64,000 nucleotides of DNA from Aidingimonas halophila (GTDB lineage: Bacteria > Pseudomonadota > Gammaproteobacteria > Pseudomonadales > Halomonadaceae), in the NCBI RefSeq assembly GCF_900106955.1, contig NZ_FNNI01000001.1, positions 124,001-188,000 on the forward strand, in the 5' to 3' direction. The notes beneath the pieces are model-generated. The model had not been told where the DNA came from. It saw only the letters and a program-made list of their open reading frames with translations, and did no database searches. A program made the position numbers and the translations under genes. Position 1 is the stretch's first letter; each line of letters begins with the position of its first letter. Shown here one piece after another: positions 18,332 through 27,994 of the stretch.

Positions 18332-19297
18332 TTATCGGCAGGATTTCCAGAAATCCCGAATGGAGGCGATGCCTTGCGCACCAACGCCACGCGCATGATC
18401 GGCATCATGACGCGTCATCCCACCCAGGGCGAATACCGGCATCGCGGCACGCTCAACCAGTTGCTGGAAATCATGCCACCCCATGGGATAGACATCCGGA
18501 TGGGTCGGCGTAGTTCGTAACGGCGAGAGGGTGACAAAATCACAGCCGATACGCCCCGCCTGTTCCAGTTGCGCCTGATCATGCGTCGATGCGGCAAGCC
18601 ATTTGTCTTCGGGGACAGGGCGCCGCTCCAATGACATCAACTGCTCGCTGGTCAAATGAATTCCGTCAGCATCGACCTCGTCGAGCAGCCTGGGATCGCC
18701 ATTGAGCAGCAACCGAGCCTCGTAACGACGGCATAGTTCCAGTGCCTTTTTCGCTCTCGATACGAACGCATCATTCTCCAGTGTCTTGGCACGCAGTTGA
18801 ACCAACCGCACCGCATCCTCACTCAAGGCACGTTCGAGCTTGGACATGAAAGTGGCATCGTCCGCTTCTTCAGCCGTAATCAGATACTCGGTGGGCAACA
18901 TCACGGCACGCAGGATCGGCATATTTGCCGCCGGGAAGGGATAATTGAAAAGCTCATCCAGCCTGACCCAGCGAACGGCTTGCCCCTCGCGGCCAAACGG
19001 CTCGCCGGCATACTCCCGGACCTGCCAGACATCCATCAGAACATGCTTGTCGGGGTATTCGTGGTGCACCCGGATCAGTGGCTGGGCACGTTGTATCTCG
19101 ACGCCCAACTCTTCATGGAGTTCGCGTTTCAACGCTTCGAATCCCGTTTCGTAGGGCGCCAGCTTGCCTCCGGGAAATTCCCACAGACCACCCTGATCAA
19201 CAGTCGATGGTCGACGGGCAATCAATACTTGTCGACCGTCGCGACTGATCATGGCGGCCGCCGCCACATGCACCCTTCTCTTTACCATTGTCTCCAT
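18332..19297 (-). CDS. Nudix hydrolase fused to a TenI/ThiE-like barrel domain
   Basis: 321 residues in two domains. Residues about 5-130 are a MutT-type Nudix domain with a perfect Nudix box (G at GKLAPYE, then RELHEELGV) and WEFPGGKL. Such enzymes remove 8-oxo-dGTP. Residues about 150-320 resemble a thiamine-phosphate-synthase/TenI barrel (LVQLRAKT, ADGIHLTSEQL, ASTH, ALGGM), but the GPxxxTxTK-like phosphate motif is replaced by LSPLRTTPTHPD, so TMP synthase activity is doubtful. Pseudomonas has the same fusion downstream of secA and argJ. ATG 19297 has AAAGGG about 4 nt upstream; ATG 19288 is possible. Confidence 0.88.
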   Translation of the reverse strand: METMVKRRVHVAAAAMISRDGRQVLIARRPSTVDQGGLWEFPGGKLAPYETGFEALKRELHEELGVEIQRAQPLIRVHHEYPDKHVLMDVWQVREYAGEPFGREGQAVRWVRLDELFNYPFPAANMPILRAVMLPTEYLITAEEADDATFMSKLERALSEDAVRLVQLRAKTLENDAFVSRAKKALELCRRYEARLLLNGDPRLLDEVDADGIHLTSEQLMSLERRPVPEDKWLAASTHDQAQLEQAGRIGCDFVTLSPLRTTPTHPDVYPMGWHDFQQLVERAAMPVFALGGMTRHDADHARGVGAQGIASIRDFWKSCR

Positions 19298-19335
19298 TGA
19301 ACCCTTTCCCACATGATACCGACTATTCAATGCGA

Positions 19336-20559
19336 TCAACTGCGATAGTCAGCGTTGATCGATACATATTCGTGAGACAGATCCGACGTCCATACTGTCG
19401 TACCGGCATCACCACGCCCCAGCCGAATGCGGATGGTGATTTCCTCCTCGGCCATCACGGCGCTTCCAGCCTCTTCCGTATAGCCGGGGGCTCGCCCTCC
19501 CTTTTCAACCAACCGGACATCGCCAAGATCGATACGCACAAGATCGACATCGAATGCTTCGACCGGGGCACGACCAACAGCGGCCAGAATGCGCCCCCAG
19601 TTGGCATCACAAGCGTAAAGCGCCGTCTTGACCAACGGAGAATGCGCAACGGTGAAGGCCACATCCCGCGCTTCCTGTTCCGTCCGCGCTTCGCTGACAT
19701 CCAGCGTGACGAATTTTGTCGCGCCTTCCGCATCCCGGATGATCTGCTGAGCCAGAGATATCAACACCTCATCGAGCGCGTTGCGAAAACGCTGGATCGC
19801 AGCATCGCCATCAATGCGGGCACCACGCCCCGTTGCCACGAGCAGGCAGGCATCGTTCGTGGAAGTATCACTGTCCACCGTGATGCTGTTGAACGAACGC
19901 TGAACACCCGAGCCAAGCCACTCGGATAACCGAGGTTGCTCGATGCAGGCATCCGTCGTGACAAACGCCAGCATGGTCGCCATGTCGGGCTGAATCATGC
20001 CGGACCCCTTGGCAATCCCATTGAGGGTGACCGGCTGACCATCGATCTCGATACTGACCGTCACACCCTTGGGCCGCGTATCGGTAGTCAAGATCCCGTC
20101 GGCAGCTTGCTGCCATCCGTTATCATCCAGAGCCCCGACCGCTTCCGGCAGTGCAGCCAGCAAGCGGTCCATCGGCAACGGTTCACCGATGACTCCGGTC
20201 GAAAACGGCAGTACCATTGCCGGATCGACTTCTCCGAGGCGCGCCAGTTCCTGACAACAGGATTCCGCATCACGTCTACCGGCGATACCAGTCCCTGCAT
20301 TGGCATTGCCGGTATTGATCAACAAGTATCGCGGTGACGTGCCTCGGGTTTGGCAAATCGCCATATGATCCTTGGCGACATGCACCGGCGCCGCACAGAA
20401 CGCATTACGCGTGAACGTACCGGCAACACTGGCGTCCGGCGCGATCTCGACCACCACCAGATCACGGCGGTTGGCCTGTTTGATTCCCGCCATAGCCGTA
20501 CCCAACCGGATGCCGTCGATAGCCGGCATAGCTGGAAAAGGCACAGTTCCCACCGCCAT
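19336..20559 (-). CDS. argJ: Bifunctional ornithine acetyltransferase / N-acetylglutamate synthase
   Basis: 407 residues. The precursor is self-cleaved at the conserved KGSGMIQPDMATMLAF block, making Thr195 the N-terminal nucleophile of the beta chain. Other landmarks are NTGNANAGTG (oxyanion region) and the C-terminal SHEYVSINADYRS. ArgJ transfers the acetyl group from N-acetylornithine to glutamate in the cyclic arginine pathway; whether it also uses acetyl-CoA cannot be judged here. It starts 12 bp after the secA stop and is probably cotranscribed with it, as in Pseudomonas. Confidence 0.96.
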   Translation of the reverse strand: MAVGTVPFPAMPAIDGIRLGTAMAGIKQANRRDLVVVEIAPDASVAGTFTRNAFCAAPVHVAKDHMAICQTRGTSPRYLLINTGNANAGTGIAGRRDAESCCQELARLGEVDPAMVLPFSTGVIGEPLPMDRLLAALPEAVGALDDNGWQQAADGILTTDTRPKGVTVSIEIDGQPVTLNGIAKGSGMIQPDMATMLAFVTTDACIEQPRLSEWLGSGVQRSFNSITVDSDTSTNDACLLVATGRGARIDGDAAIQRFRNALDEVLISLAQQIIRDAEGATKFVTLDVSEARTEQEARDVAFTVAHSPLVKTALYACDANWGRILAAVGRAPVEAFDVDLVRIDLGDVRLVEKGGRAPGYTEEAGSAVMAEEEITIRIRLGRGDAGTTVWTSDLSHEYVSINADYRS

Positions 20560-20571
20560 GATGTCATCTCC

Positions 20572-23304
20572 CTAGCTCAATTTGCCACAACACTGCTTGT
20601 ATTTCTTGCCAGACCCACAAGTGCAGGGGTCGTTACGACCGATCTTGGGGCCCTCACGACGCAATGGACGCCCATCAACTCCCGGCGGCAGAATCCGCTT
20701 GTCATCTTCATTGGATTCAGTCGACGGCTGTTCATCATGTCTGGATGCCGCCGTCGCTTTTTCTCGCTCGAGCGATTCGCGTCGTTGACGCTCGAGTTCC
20801 TCGACTTCCTCGCGGCGACGTACCTGCACATGGCTGAGAATTCGTGTCACATCGGATTTGATATTCACCAGCAGTTGCTGGAAGAGTTCGAATGCTTCCC
20901 GCTTGTACTCTTGCTTGGGATTTTTCTGAGCGTAACCGCGCAGATGAATACCGCGCCGCAAATGATCCATGGATTGCAGATGCTCTTTCCAGCGTGTATC
21001 GAGTACCTGAAGCATGACTTGCTTTTCGAAGCGGCGCATCAATTCCTCGCCGACAGCCTCGACCTTCGCGGCGTAAGCTTCACGATGCTGGGTCTGCAAA
21101 CGCTCACGGAGCTGCTCTTCGTGGAAGTGCTCATCCTCCTCGGCCCACTGCACGACAGGAACATCCAGATTGAATTCGGATTTCAGATGATCCTGCAGAC
21201 CTCTGAGATCCCATAATTCCGGCAAGCTTTGCGGCGGCACGAAACTACTGATCGCCTCGTCGAGGACCTCCTCACGTATTCCCATGACGTTAGCGGAGAC
21301 ATCATCAGCCGCTAGAATTTCATTGCGTTGTTCATAGATGACACGACGCTGGTCATTGGCTACGTCATCGTATTCGAGCAACTGTTTACGAATATCGAAG
21401 TTCCGACCTTCCACCTTTTTCTGCGCACGCTCGACAGCATTGGACACCATCCTGTGCTCGATAGCCTCACCGCGCTCGAGGCCTAACGCTCCCATCATTT
21501 TCTGAACGCGCTCGGACCCGAACAAGCGCATCAGGTTATCTTCAAGCGAAAGGAAGAAACGGGTCGAGCCCGGGTCTCCCTGACGTCCAGCGCGGCCTCG
21601 CAATTGATTATCGATCCGTCGTGACTCATGCCGCTCGGAGCCGACCACGTACAACCCACCCGCACGAAGCACCGCGTCATGACGTTCTTGCCATGCCACC
21701 TTGATGGCATCGATCTGCTCTTGATCGGGGTCGTCGAGTTTGGCGACCTCGGCTTCCCAGTTGCCCCCCAGGACAATATCCGTTCCGCGACCCGCCATGT
21801 TGGTCGCGATGGTAATTGCACCTGGACGTCCCGCCTGCGCAATGACTTCGGCTTCCTGCTGATGCTGCTTGGCATTAAGTACATTGAAGCTCATGCCCTC
21901 GCGCTTCATCATGTCCGCCAGGCGTTCGGAGCTCTCGATGGAAGCCGTACCGACCAACACCGGACGCCCTGACTCAGTCTGCGACTTCACATCGGCAATA
22001 ATCGCCTCGAATTTCTCTTCCTCGCTGAGATAGACCAAGTCATTCAGGTCATCACGAATCATCGGCTTGTTGGTAGGAATCACCATGACGTCAAGGCCAT
22101 AAATCTGACGAAATTCGAAGGCCTCGGTATCCGCCGTGCCGGTCATCCCGGCCAATTTCTCATACAAGCGGAAATAATTCTGGAATGTGGTCGAGGCCAA
22201 CGTCTGGCTCTCACGTTGCACGGTCACGCCTTCCTTGGCTTCTACGGCCTGGTGCAACCCTTCGGACCAGCGGCGCCCCGGCATCGTACGCCCGGTATGC
22301 TCGTCGACGATCACGACCTGATCGTCATTGACGATGTAATCCACATCACGTTGATAAAGGTGACGGGCACGCAGTGCCGAATGCATATGCTGCAGCAGGT
22401 TGAGGTTCTTGGCCGCATACAGCGAGTCCTCCTCGGCCAAAAGCCCTTGTTCCCGCATCAGTGACTCGACCTTGTTATGCCCTTGTTCGGTCAACTCCAC
22501 TTGCTTGTGCTTTTCATCAAGCGTGAAGTCTCCCGATGTCGGGTCCTCCGGATCACTGCACTGCTGGACGTCTTTCGCCAGGCGGTCAATTACCTTGTAT
22601 AGCTCGGTATTTTCCTCGACCGGCCCGGAGATGATCAGTGGGGTGCGCGCCTCATCGATCAGTATCGAATCAACCTCATCGACAATGGCGTAATGCAATT
22701 CCCGCTGGACCTTGTCTTCCAGTGAAAACGCCATATTGTCGCGCAGATAATCGAACCCGAACTCATTATTGGTGCCATAAGTGATGTCGCACGCATAGGC
22801 GGCACGCTTCTGTGCCGAGGTTTGTCCCGAGTAGATCGTACCCACGCTCAAACCGAGCAGTTCATAAAGCGGCCGCATCCACTCGGCATCGCGGCTTGCC
22901 AGGTAATCATTGACGGTCACGACATGCACGCCCTTGCCCGAGAGCGCATTCAGATAGACGGCAAGCGTCGCAACCAGCGTCTTGCCTTCACCGGTCTTCA
23001 TCTCGGCAATTCGACCGCGATGGAGTGCCAGCCCGCCTATCAACTGCACATCGAAGTGACGCATGCCCATAGCGCGTTTACTGGCTTCGCGAACAGTCGC
23101 AAACGCCTCAGGCAACAGTTTATCCAAGCTCTCGCCACCCGCGAGACGTTCGCGAAACACGGCGGTTTGCGCCGTCAACGCTTCATCATCGAGAGCTTCC
23201 ATCTGGGTTTCCAGAGCGTTGACCTGAGATACTATCTTTCCCAGACGCTTCACTTCACGGTCATTTTTCGTACCGACGACTTTACGTAGCAACGTATTCA
23301 GCAT
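20572..23304 (-). CDS. secA: Preprotein translocase ATPase SecA
   Basis: 910 residues (E. coli 901). The motor drives secretory proteins through SecYEG. Features in order are the N-terminal [17 protein letters not shown], Walker [29 protein letters not shown], the preprotein cross-linking domain, [13 protein letters not shown] and [17 protein letters not shown] of the second nucleotide domain, and the C-terminal zinc-binding SEC-C motif [14 protein letters not shown]. The frame is open to ATG 23334, but family sequence begins at ATG 23304, which has only a weak ribosome site (GGA). A SecM-like ORF and a hairpin lie immediately upstream, hinting at translational control. Confidence 0.98.
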   Translation of the reverse strand: MLNTLLRKVVGTKNDREVKRLGKIVSQVNALETQMEALDDEALTAQTAVFRERLAGGESLDKLLPEAFATVREASKRAMGMRHFDVQLIGGLALHRGRIAEMKTGEGKTLVATLAVYLNALSGKGVHVVTVNDYLASRDAEWMRPLYELLGLSVGTIYSGQTSAQKRAAYACDITYGTNNEFGFDYLRDNMAFSLEDKVQRELHYAIVDEVDSILIDEARTPLIISGPVEENTELYKVIDRLAKDVQQCSDPEDPTSGDFTLDEKHKQVELTEQGHNKVESLMREQGLLAEEDSLYAAKNLNLLQHMHSALRARHLYQRDVDYIVNDDQVVIVDEHTGRTMPGRRWSEGLHQAVEAKEGVTVQRESQTLASTTFQNYFRLYEKLAGMTGTADTEAFEFRQIYGLDVMVIPTNKPMIRDDLNDLVYLSEEEKFEAIIADVKSQTESGRPVLVGTASIESSERLADMMKREGMSFNVLNAKQHQQEAEVIAQAGRPGAITIATNMAGRGTDIVLGGNWEAEVAKLDDPDQEQIDAIKVAWQERHDAVLRAGGLYVVGSERHESRRIDNQLRGRAGRQGDPGSTRFFLSLEDNLMRLFGSERVQKMMGALGLERGEAIEHRMVSNAVERAQKKVEGRNFDIRKQLLEYDDVANDQRRVIYEQRNEILAADDVSANVMGIREEVLDEAISSFVPPQSLPELWDLRGLQDHLKSEFNLDVPVVQWAEEDEHFHEEQLRERLQTQHREAYAAKVEAVGEELMRRFEKQVMLQVLDTRWKEHLQSMDHLRRGIHLRGYAQKNPKQEYKREAFELFQQLLVNIKSDVTRILSHVQVRRREEVEELERQRRESLEREKATAASRHDEQPSTESNEDDKRILPPGVDGRPLRREGPKIGRNDPCTCGSGKKYKQCCGKLS

Positions 23305-23326
23305 GGAGTGTCCAATTTTGCCAAAG

Positions 23327-23373
23327 CGCAGCATGACCGTTTCGAGACGATCGTAGCTACCATGCTACCTGCG
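23327..23373 (-). promoter_or_regulatory. Stem-loop between the SecM-like ORF and secA
   Basis: In the 87-nt gap before secA, bases 23361-23373 can pair with 23327-23335 (9 bp with a 4-nt bulge), and an alternative smaller hairpin GTAGC/GCTAC lies at 23353-23368. The two structures share bases and cannot form together. In E. coli a secM-secA hairpin hides the secA ribosome site and is opened by stalling on secM; here the stem covers the upstream in-frame ATG at 23334. The regulatory role is inferred. Confidence 0.4.
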
Positions 23374-23391
23374 CTGATGTAATCAAGGGTG

Positions 23392-23718
23392 TCAGGATAT
23401 CGAAACGCATGTATCGGTCGGTACGGGGGGACCTCGGCACGCCAGGACATCGTAAGCCGCTGCGGGAAGGCGCTTTACTAACCGCCAGGGAACGAGCTTG
23501 ATACGCACAGGGGTAGGCATGGGCACCCGCGGATAACAACGCCGACGATGTGCGATGTTGCGGCTACGAGCTCGAATGACACTGGGCGTCAACAAGCAGA
23601 TCTGTACCACACGCTCGACCGATCTTCCCGGTTCGGCATTCAGCAATGTGGCTGGCAGTAAGCACCCTACCAACAGCCCTGCCAGCCACCAGCGAGTAAT
23701 CACCCCACGTGGCGACAC
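23392..23718 (-). CDS. Putative SecM-like secretion monitor upstream of secA
   Basis: A short ORF of 108 residues from GTG 23718 (129 from ATG 23781). It begins MSPRGVITRWWLAGLLVGCLLPATLLNAEP: an Arg-containing start, a hydrophobic core and a small-residue cleavage region, i.e. a Sec signal peptide. By memory E. coli SecM starts MSGILTRW and has ALSNAAEP around its cleavage site, a notable match in layout. The rest is basic with no known domain. Ten residues from the end is RGPP (in LACRGPPVPTD), resembling the RAGP of SecM and the RAPP/RAPG cores of other arrest peptides. Neither start has a well-placed ribosome site. It lies directly upstream of secA. A spurious ORF remains possible. Confidence 0.5.
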   Translation of the reverse strand: MSPRGVITRWWLAGLLVGCLLPATLLNAEPGRSVERVVQICLLTPSVIRARSRNIAHRRRCYPRVPMPTPVRIKLVPWRLVKRLPAAAYDVLACRGPPVPTDTCVSIS

Positions 23719-23774
23719 TCCTGCAGCAGCCTGTGCAGTATCGTCTGTCGCGGTCCTGGTATGGTACATAACTG

Positions 23775-23803
23775 TTGACATATTCCCGTTCGTGCTATGG
23801 TAT
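23775..23803 (+). promoter_or_regulatory. Probable dciA promoter
   Basis: A perfect TTGACA (23775-23780), 17-nt spacer and TGGTAT (23798-23803) face dciA, with transcription expected from about 23809. It overlaps the far 5' end of the divergent SecM-like ORF. Confidence 0.5.
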
Positions 23804-23836
23804 CAGCCAGTTTCACCGGCCTTGCAGAACAAGCTA

Positions 23837-24298
23837 ATGAGTATAAAGGTTAAGCGTTTCCGCGCCCAGTCCATCAACTCGCTACTTAGCGGTAGCAGCG
23901 AGCTTGGCCATCTGATACGAGCCGCTTCATTGCTCGAACGGGCGCAAGGTGAATTGCGTCGCGCCTTGCCAGGCGACATGCAGGAGCATGTGTATGTCGG
24001 AGGCTATCACCAAGGAAAACTGACCATTATCACGGACAAGGCCGCCTGGCTGACATGGCTTCGATTCCAGCAATCTCATTTGCTCGGCATACTCCATCGC
24101 TTGCCGGAATTGGAGAGTGTGACGGGACTCGCGTTCAAGGTTCGTCCGGTTCACCCGCCCAAGGTGCCTCAACGTCAACATCGCAGACTCCCCAGCAAGG
24201 CAGCCGATGAATTATCGAGTTGCGCAGCTGACACTGACAATCCCCGCTTGAAAAAGGCGCTTGAGCGCTTGGCATCACATGCCGAAAGACAGGAATAA
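23837..24298 (+). CDS. dciA: DUF721 protein, probable replicative helicase loader DciA
   Basis: 153 residues. The N-terminal half (about 15-105) has the DUF721 pattern: a helical LIRAASLLERAQGELRRALP followed by strands with HVYVGGYHQGKLTIITDKAAWLTWLRFQQSHLL, which corresponds to the KH-like domain of DciA. The C-terminal third is basic and probably disordered. DciA is known to load DnaB in bacteria without DnaC. Its position between lpxC and secA fits other gammaproteobacteria. The frame is open upstream to 23555, but the ATG at 23837 starts the family sequence and lies after the promoter. Confidence 0.78.
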   Translation: MSIKVKRFRAQSINSLLSGSSELGHLIRAASLLERAQGELRRALPGDMQEHVYVGGYHQGKLTIITDKAAWLTWLRFQQSHLLGILHRLPELESVTGLAFKVRPVHPPKVPQRQHRRLPSKAADELSSCAADTDNPRLKKALERLASHAERQE

Positions 24299-24340
24299 CG
24301 ACACAACCAACGCCGGCCGGAATCCTCGACGATCAAACGA

Positions 24341-24370
24341 AAACGCTGCCTTCCTGGGAGGGCAGCGTTT
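24341..24370. terminator. Bidirectional terminator between dciA and lpxC
   Basis: A perfect 10-bp stem AAACGCTGCC/GGCAGCGTTT with a 10-nt loop. On the minus strand it continues into GTTTTCGTTTG, a reasonable T-tract for lpxC; on the plus strand the tail (TTTCTAA) is weaker. Confidence 0.75.
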
Positions 24371-24396
24371 CTAATCCATAACGGGGCCAAACCGCT

Positions 24397-25308
24397 CTAT
24401 GCCATGGCAGGTGCCGCATATGAAATCGGCACGTCTTCGGTTTCGTCTTCAAACGTCACGATTTCCCAAGCGTCGGGCTGCTGAAGCAAGGCACGACAGA
24501 GCTGGTTGTTAAGCGCGTGGCCGGATTTGACACCACGAAACTCGCCAATCAGGCTGAAACCGAGTTGGTAAAGATCGCCGATGGCATCCAGCACTTTATG
24601 TTTGACGAACTCATCGTCATAACGCAGACCACCTTCATTCACGATCCGGTAATCATCTACCACGATCGCATTGTCCAGGCTGCCACCTAGAGCCAGATTA
24701 TGAGAACGCAAAAATTCGAGATCTCTCATGAAACCAAAGGTTCTCGCCCGAGAAACCTCTCTAACGAAAGAGGTCGTGGAGAAGTCGACAACGGCTCTCT
24801 GCTTCTGTAATTCGATGACAGGGTGATCGAAATCGATGGCAAAAGAGACCTTGAAGCCTTCATGAGGGAGAAATACAGCCTCTTTGTCATCTTCCTGAAC
24901 GGCAATTTTCCGTTTGATACGAATGAACTTCTTGGGAGCATCCTGCTCGGTGATGCCAGCCGATTGAATCAGGAACACAAAAGGACCGGCACTGCCATCC
25001 ATGATGGGTACTTCCGGAGCACTGACATCGACGTAAGCATTATCGATACCAAGACCGGCGAGCGCCGACATGAGGTGCTCAACCGTTGCCACCTTCGCTC
25101 CCCCTTGAGAAAGCGCTGTGCATAGCATCGTATCAGTGACGTTCTCGGCTCGAGCAGCGATATGTACCATCGGGTCCAGATCGGTACGCACGAAGATGAT
25201 ACCAGCATTGGCAGGTGCCGGCCTCAACGTGAGGTAGACCTTTTCTCCCGAATGCAACCCAACGCCGGTTGCACGAATGGTATTCTTAAGAGTTCGTTGT
25301 CGTATCAT
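24397..25308 (-). CDS. lpxC: UDP-3-O-acyl-N-acetylglucosamine deacetylase
   Basis: 303 residues (E. coli 305). The zinc enzyme commits UDP-GlcNAc to lipid A synthesis. Start sequence [21 protein letters not shown] is diagnostic. Zinc and catalytic residues appear as Glu77-His78 in [15 protein letters not shown] and His/Asp in [11 protein letters not shown]. The frame opens at 25329, but the family start is ATG 25308. It is the last gene after ftsZ, as in enterobacteria and Pseudomonas, and has its own promoter. FtsH-mediated turnover through the C-terminus cannot be assessed, although the tail ends in small apolar residues (YAAPAMA). Confidence 0.97.
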   Translation of the reverse strand: MIRQRTLKNTIRATGVGLHSGEKVYLTLRPAPANAGIIFVRTDLDPMVHIAARAENVTDTMLCTALSQGGAKVATVEHLMSALAGLGIDNAYVDVSAPEVPIMDGSAGPFVFLIQSAGITEQDAPKKFIRIKRKIAVQEDDKEAVFLPHEGFKVSFAIDFDHPVIELQKQRAVVDFSTTSFVREVSRARTFGFMRDLEFLRSHNLALGGSLDNAIVVDDYRIVNEGGLRYDDEFVKHKVLDAIGDLYQLGFSLIGEFRGVKSGHALNNQLCRALLQQPDAWEIVTFEDETEDVPISYAAPAMA

Positions 25309-25348
25309 GGGCAATTGCCAGGCAGCCATTCATTATCAAACACCGTTC

Positions 25349-25377
25349 ACTATAACACTGAACAGGGGTGACAACAA
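25349..25377 (-). promoter_or_regulatory. Probable lpxC promoter
   Basis: On the minus strand TTGTTG (25372-25377), a 17-nt spacer and TATAGT (25349-25354) lie between ftsZ and lpxC, with the start expected near 25342, about 34 nt before the lpxC ATG. Confidence 0.6.
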
Positions 25378-25421
25378 ATTGTCATTGCAACGCGCGCCTT
25401 TCATTGCCGTGATAGCCAGGC

Positions 25422-26594
25422 TCAATCAGCCTGGCGACGGAGAAAGGCGGGGATATCCAAGTAATCATCAAGCTCCTGGGATTTGCGGCTATCCGATCGA
25501 CTACGCGCAGCATTTTCCTGCTGCTCGGCTTTCGCGGACTGCTGCCGCATGACCGCGGGCTGTTGCTGAAGCTTGCGATAGTCGGAGGTATCGGGACGCG
25601 CGGCTGCTGTCTCACGCGGTGCTGCCTTCTGCTGATTACCTTCCAAACCGGCAGCGACAACGGTCACCCGAAGCTCGTCCGACATTTCCATATCGATGGA
25701 GGTTCCCACGACGATAGTGGCATCTTGAGAAGCGAACTCCTGGACCGTCGCCCCGACGTCATTGAATTCACCAATGGACAGGTCCGGCCCGGCGGTGATA
25801 TTGACCAGAATACCGCGTGCGCCGTGCAAGTCGATATCCTCCAACAGGGGACTGCGGATGGCCTTCTCGGCAGCTTCCCGAGCGCGGTTCTCACCGGTGG
25901 CTCCGCCGGTTCCCATCATGGCCATTCCCATCTCGGACATGACGGTTCGCACATCCGCAAAGTCAACGTTGATGATACCCGGGCTGGTGATCAACTCGGC
26001 GATTCCCTGAACGGCACCGAGCAACACGTCATTGGCCGCACTGAAAGCCCCCAACAAGCTGGCATTCTTGCCCAACACGGCGAGCAGCTTCTCATTGGGA
26101 ATAGTGATCAGGGAGTCGACATGTTCGGAAAGCTCTTTCATGCCTTCTTCGGCAGCACGCATGCGCTTGGGTCCCTCGAACGGGAACGGCCGGGTCACGA
26201 CGGCCACTGTCAGGATCCCCAGCTCCTTGGCTACCTGTGCAACGATCGGCGCACCTCCTGTCCCGGTACCTCCCCCCATACCGGCAGTGATGAACACCAT
26301 GTCGGCACCCTCGATAAGTTCGGCAATTCGGTCACGATCTTCCATTGCCGCTTGCCGACCTACATCGGGATTTGCCCCGGCGCCAAGTCCTTTGGTGATG
26401 TCACTGCCCAATTGGAGAACGGTCTTGGCAGTGACGCGTTTGAGAGCTTGCGCATCAGTGTTGGCGCAGACGAACTCTACACCTTCAATGTTGCTCTCGA
26501 CCATGTGGTTGACGGCATTACCACCACCGCCACCGACACCGACCACTTTAATGACCGCACTGCTTGAGGGTGCGTTATCTACCAGTTCGAACAT
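25422..26594 (-). CDS. ftsZ: Cell division GTPase FtsZ
   Basis: 390 residues (E. coli 383). The tubulin homologue forms the Z ring. The GTP signature [13 protein letters not shown] is at about 104-116, the N-terminal [13 protein letters not shown] at 19-31, and the T7 loop [11 protein letters not shown] in the middle. A variable Gln/Ala-rich linker (about 320-375) precedes the conserved C-terminal peptide [12 protein letters not shown] that binds FtsA and ZipA. ftsA lies 33 bp upstream. A 7-bp inverted repeat spans the stop codon (25416-25434) without a T-tract. Confidence 0.99.
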   Translation of the reverse strand: MFELVDNAPSSSAVIKVVGVGGGGGNAVNHMVESNIEGVEFVCANTDAQALKRVTAKTVLQLGSDITKGLGAGANPDVGRQAAMEDRDRIAELIEGADMVFITAGMGGGTGTGGAPIVAQVAKELGILTVAVVTRPFPFEGPKRMRAAEEGMKELSEHVDSLITIPNEKLLAVLGKNASLLGAFSAANDVLLGAVQGIAELITSPGIINVDFADVRTVMSEMGMAMMGTGGATGENRAREAAEKAIRSPLLEDIDLHGARGILVNITAGPDLSIGEFNDVGATVQEFASQDATIVVGTSIDMEMSDELRVTVVAAGLEGNQQKAAPRETAAARPDTSDYRKLQQQPAVMRQQSAKAEQQENAARSRSDSRKSQELDDYLDIPAFLRRQAD

Positions 26595-26627
26595 AACCCC
26601 GTCTCCTGGGACCGTTAGCGGCCCTTG

Positions 26628-27917
26628 TCAGAAATTTCCTTTGAACCAGCCCTTGATCTTGTCCAGCGCCGGAATACCGTCCTTGAATCCACGCCGGGAG
26701 ACGTCCTCCCCTTTCGGCTGGGCCGAAACCAATTTCCCCTGCCCCTGGCGACCATGCCCGAGCCTGGCTTCACGCATACCATAATGTAGCAAACCGACTC
26801 CCGTTGAATAAATCGGATTACGCACGACATCAGCCAAGCCTCTGACATTGTATGGAAAGGCGATACGAACCGGCATATGAAAGATTTCTTCTGCCAACTC
26901 GACCACGCCTTCCATACGAGAAGTGCCGCCTGTCAAGACGACACCCGCCGCTACCAAATCTTCATAACCGCTTCGCCTGAGCTCTTCGCGAACCAGCGTA
27001 AAGAGCTCTTCATAACGAGGCTCCACCACTTCGGCCAATGCCTGACGGGACAAATCCCTTGCCGGCCGGTCACCTACACTGGGCACTTTGATCATCTCGT
27101 CACTGGATGCCAACTGTGTAAGAGCACAGGCATATTTAACTTTAATATCTTCGGCGTACTGCGTTGGTGTTCGTAGCGCCATGGCAATATCATTGGTCAC
27201 TTGATCCCCGGCAATCGGGATGACAGCCGTATGCCGAATGGCACCCTCGGTGAACACAGCAATGTCCGTTGTGCCGCCACCGATATCGACGACGCAGACT
27301 CCCAGCTCGCGCTCATCTTCAGTCAAGACCGCATGGCTGGACGCCAGTTGCTCCAGAATAATCGCATCGACTTCAAGCCCACAACGCCTCACGCACTTCT
27401 CGATGTTCTGCACTGCATTGAGCGCGGCTGTCACCAAATGAACACGTGCCTCGAGCCGAACCCCGGACATGCCGAGTGGCTCACGAATTCCTTCCTGGTT
27501 GTCGATGGCAAATTCCTGGGGTAACACATGCAGAACACGTTGCCCTTCCGAGATGGCTCTTGCACGCGCTGAATCAATGACTCGATCAATATCCGAAGTA
27601 GTGACCTCTCGTTCCTTGATGGCGACAACGCCATCGGAATTCATGGAACTGATATGACTCCCGGCGATCCCGACATAGACAGAATGGATATCACAACCGG
27701 CCATCAATTCCGCTTCTTCGACTGCGCGCTGGATAGACTGCACAGTCGACTCGATATTGATCACAACTCCTTTTTTCATGCCTCGAGATGGATGCGAGCC
27801 GATACCAGCAATTTCGATACTTCCATCATCTGTGGCTTGTCCAACGATCGCCACGACTTTGGATGTTCCGATATCCAGCCCGACTACCATATTCGACGCA
27901 TCGGATTGAACTGCCAT
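26628..27917 (-). CDS. ftsA: Cell division protein FtsA
   Basis: 429 residues (E. coli 420). This actin-like ATPase tethers FtsZ to the membrane. Phosphate loops are VGLDIGTSKVVAIVG near the N-terminus and VDIGGGTTDIAVF near 215; VLTGGTSRMEGV is the adenosine motif. The 1C subdomain is present. The C-terminus LDKIKGWFKGNF is the amphipathic membrane-targeting helix. It is separated from ftsQ by 196 bp holding a promoter-like element. Confidence 0.98.
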   Translation of the reverse strand: MAVQSDASNMVVGLDIGTSKVVAIVGQATDDGSIEIAGIGSHPSRGMKKGVVINIESTVQSIQRAVEEAELMAGCDIHSVYVGIAGSHISSMNSDGVVAIKEREVTTSDIDRVIDSARARAISEGQRVLHVLPQEFAIDNQEGIREPLGMSGVRLEARVHLVTAALNAVQNIEKCVRRCGLEVDAIILEQLASSHAVLTEDERELGVCVVDIGGGTTDIAVFTEGAIRHTAVIPIAGDQVTNDIAMALRTPTQYAEDIKVKYACALTQLASSDEMIKVPSVGDRPARDLSRQALAEVVEPRYEELFTLVREELRRSGYEDLVAAGVVLTGGTSRMEGVVELAEEIFHMPVRIAFPYNVRGLADVVRNPIYSTGVGLLHYGMREARLGHGRQGQGKLVSAQPKGEDVSRRGFKDGIPALDKIKGWFKGNF

Positions 27918-27988
27918 GGGCCGGGAAGACTCCTTAATACTCGTCTATATCGAATGTCCGTATAAGGACGTAATAACACCTTGGACCA

Positions 27989-27994
27989 ATTATA
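27989..27994 (-). promoter_or_regulatory. Possible ftsA-ftsZ promoter (-10 element)
   Basis: A perfect TATAAT (minus strand) lies in the 196-bp ftsQ-ftsA gap. The best -35 match is weak (TGGTTA, 18-nt spacer). Transcription from about 27982 would give a 65-nt leader. Extra promoters before ftsA/ftsZ are known in E. coli; here the evidence is only the hexamer and the gap. Confidence 0.45.

Noticed and set aside
23555-23836. 94-codon in-frame extension of dciA
   Set aside because: It runs upstream of the TTGACA promoter and antisense to the signal-peptide ORF; family sequence starts at 23837.
25416-25434. 7-bp hairpin spanning the ftsZ stop as a terminator
   Set aside because: No T-tract follows and lpxC lies just downstream, so termination is not supported.
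25563-26567. 334-residue plus-strand ORF opposite ftsZ
   Set aside because: Complete overlap with ftsZ, composition rich in His/Gly/Asp as expected from a reverse reading, and no recognisable domain.
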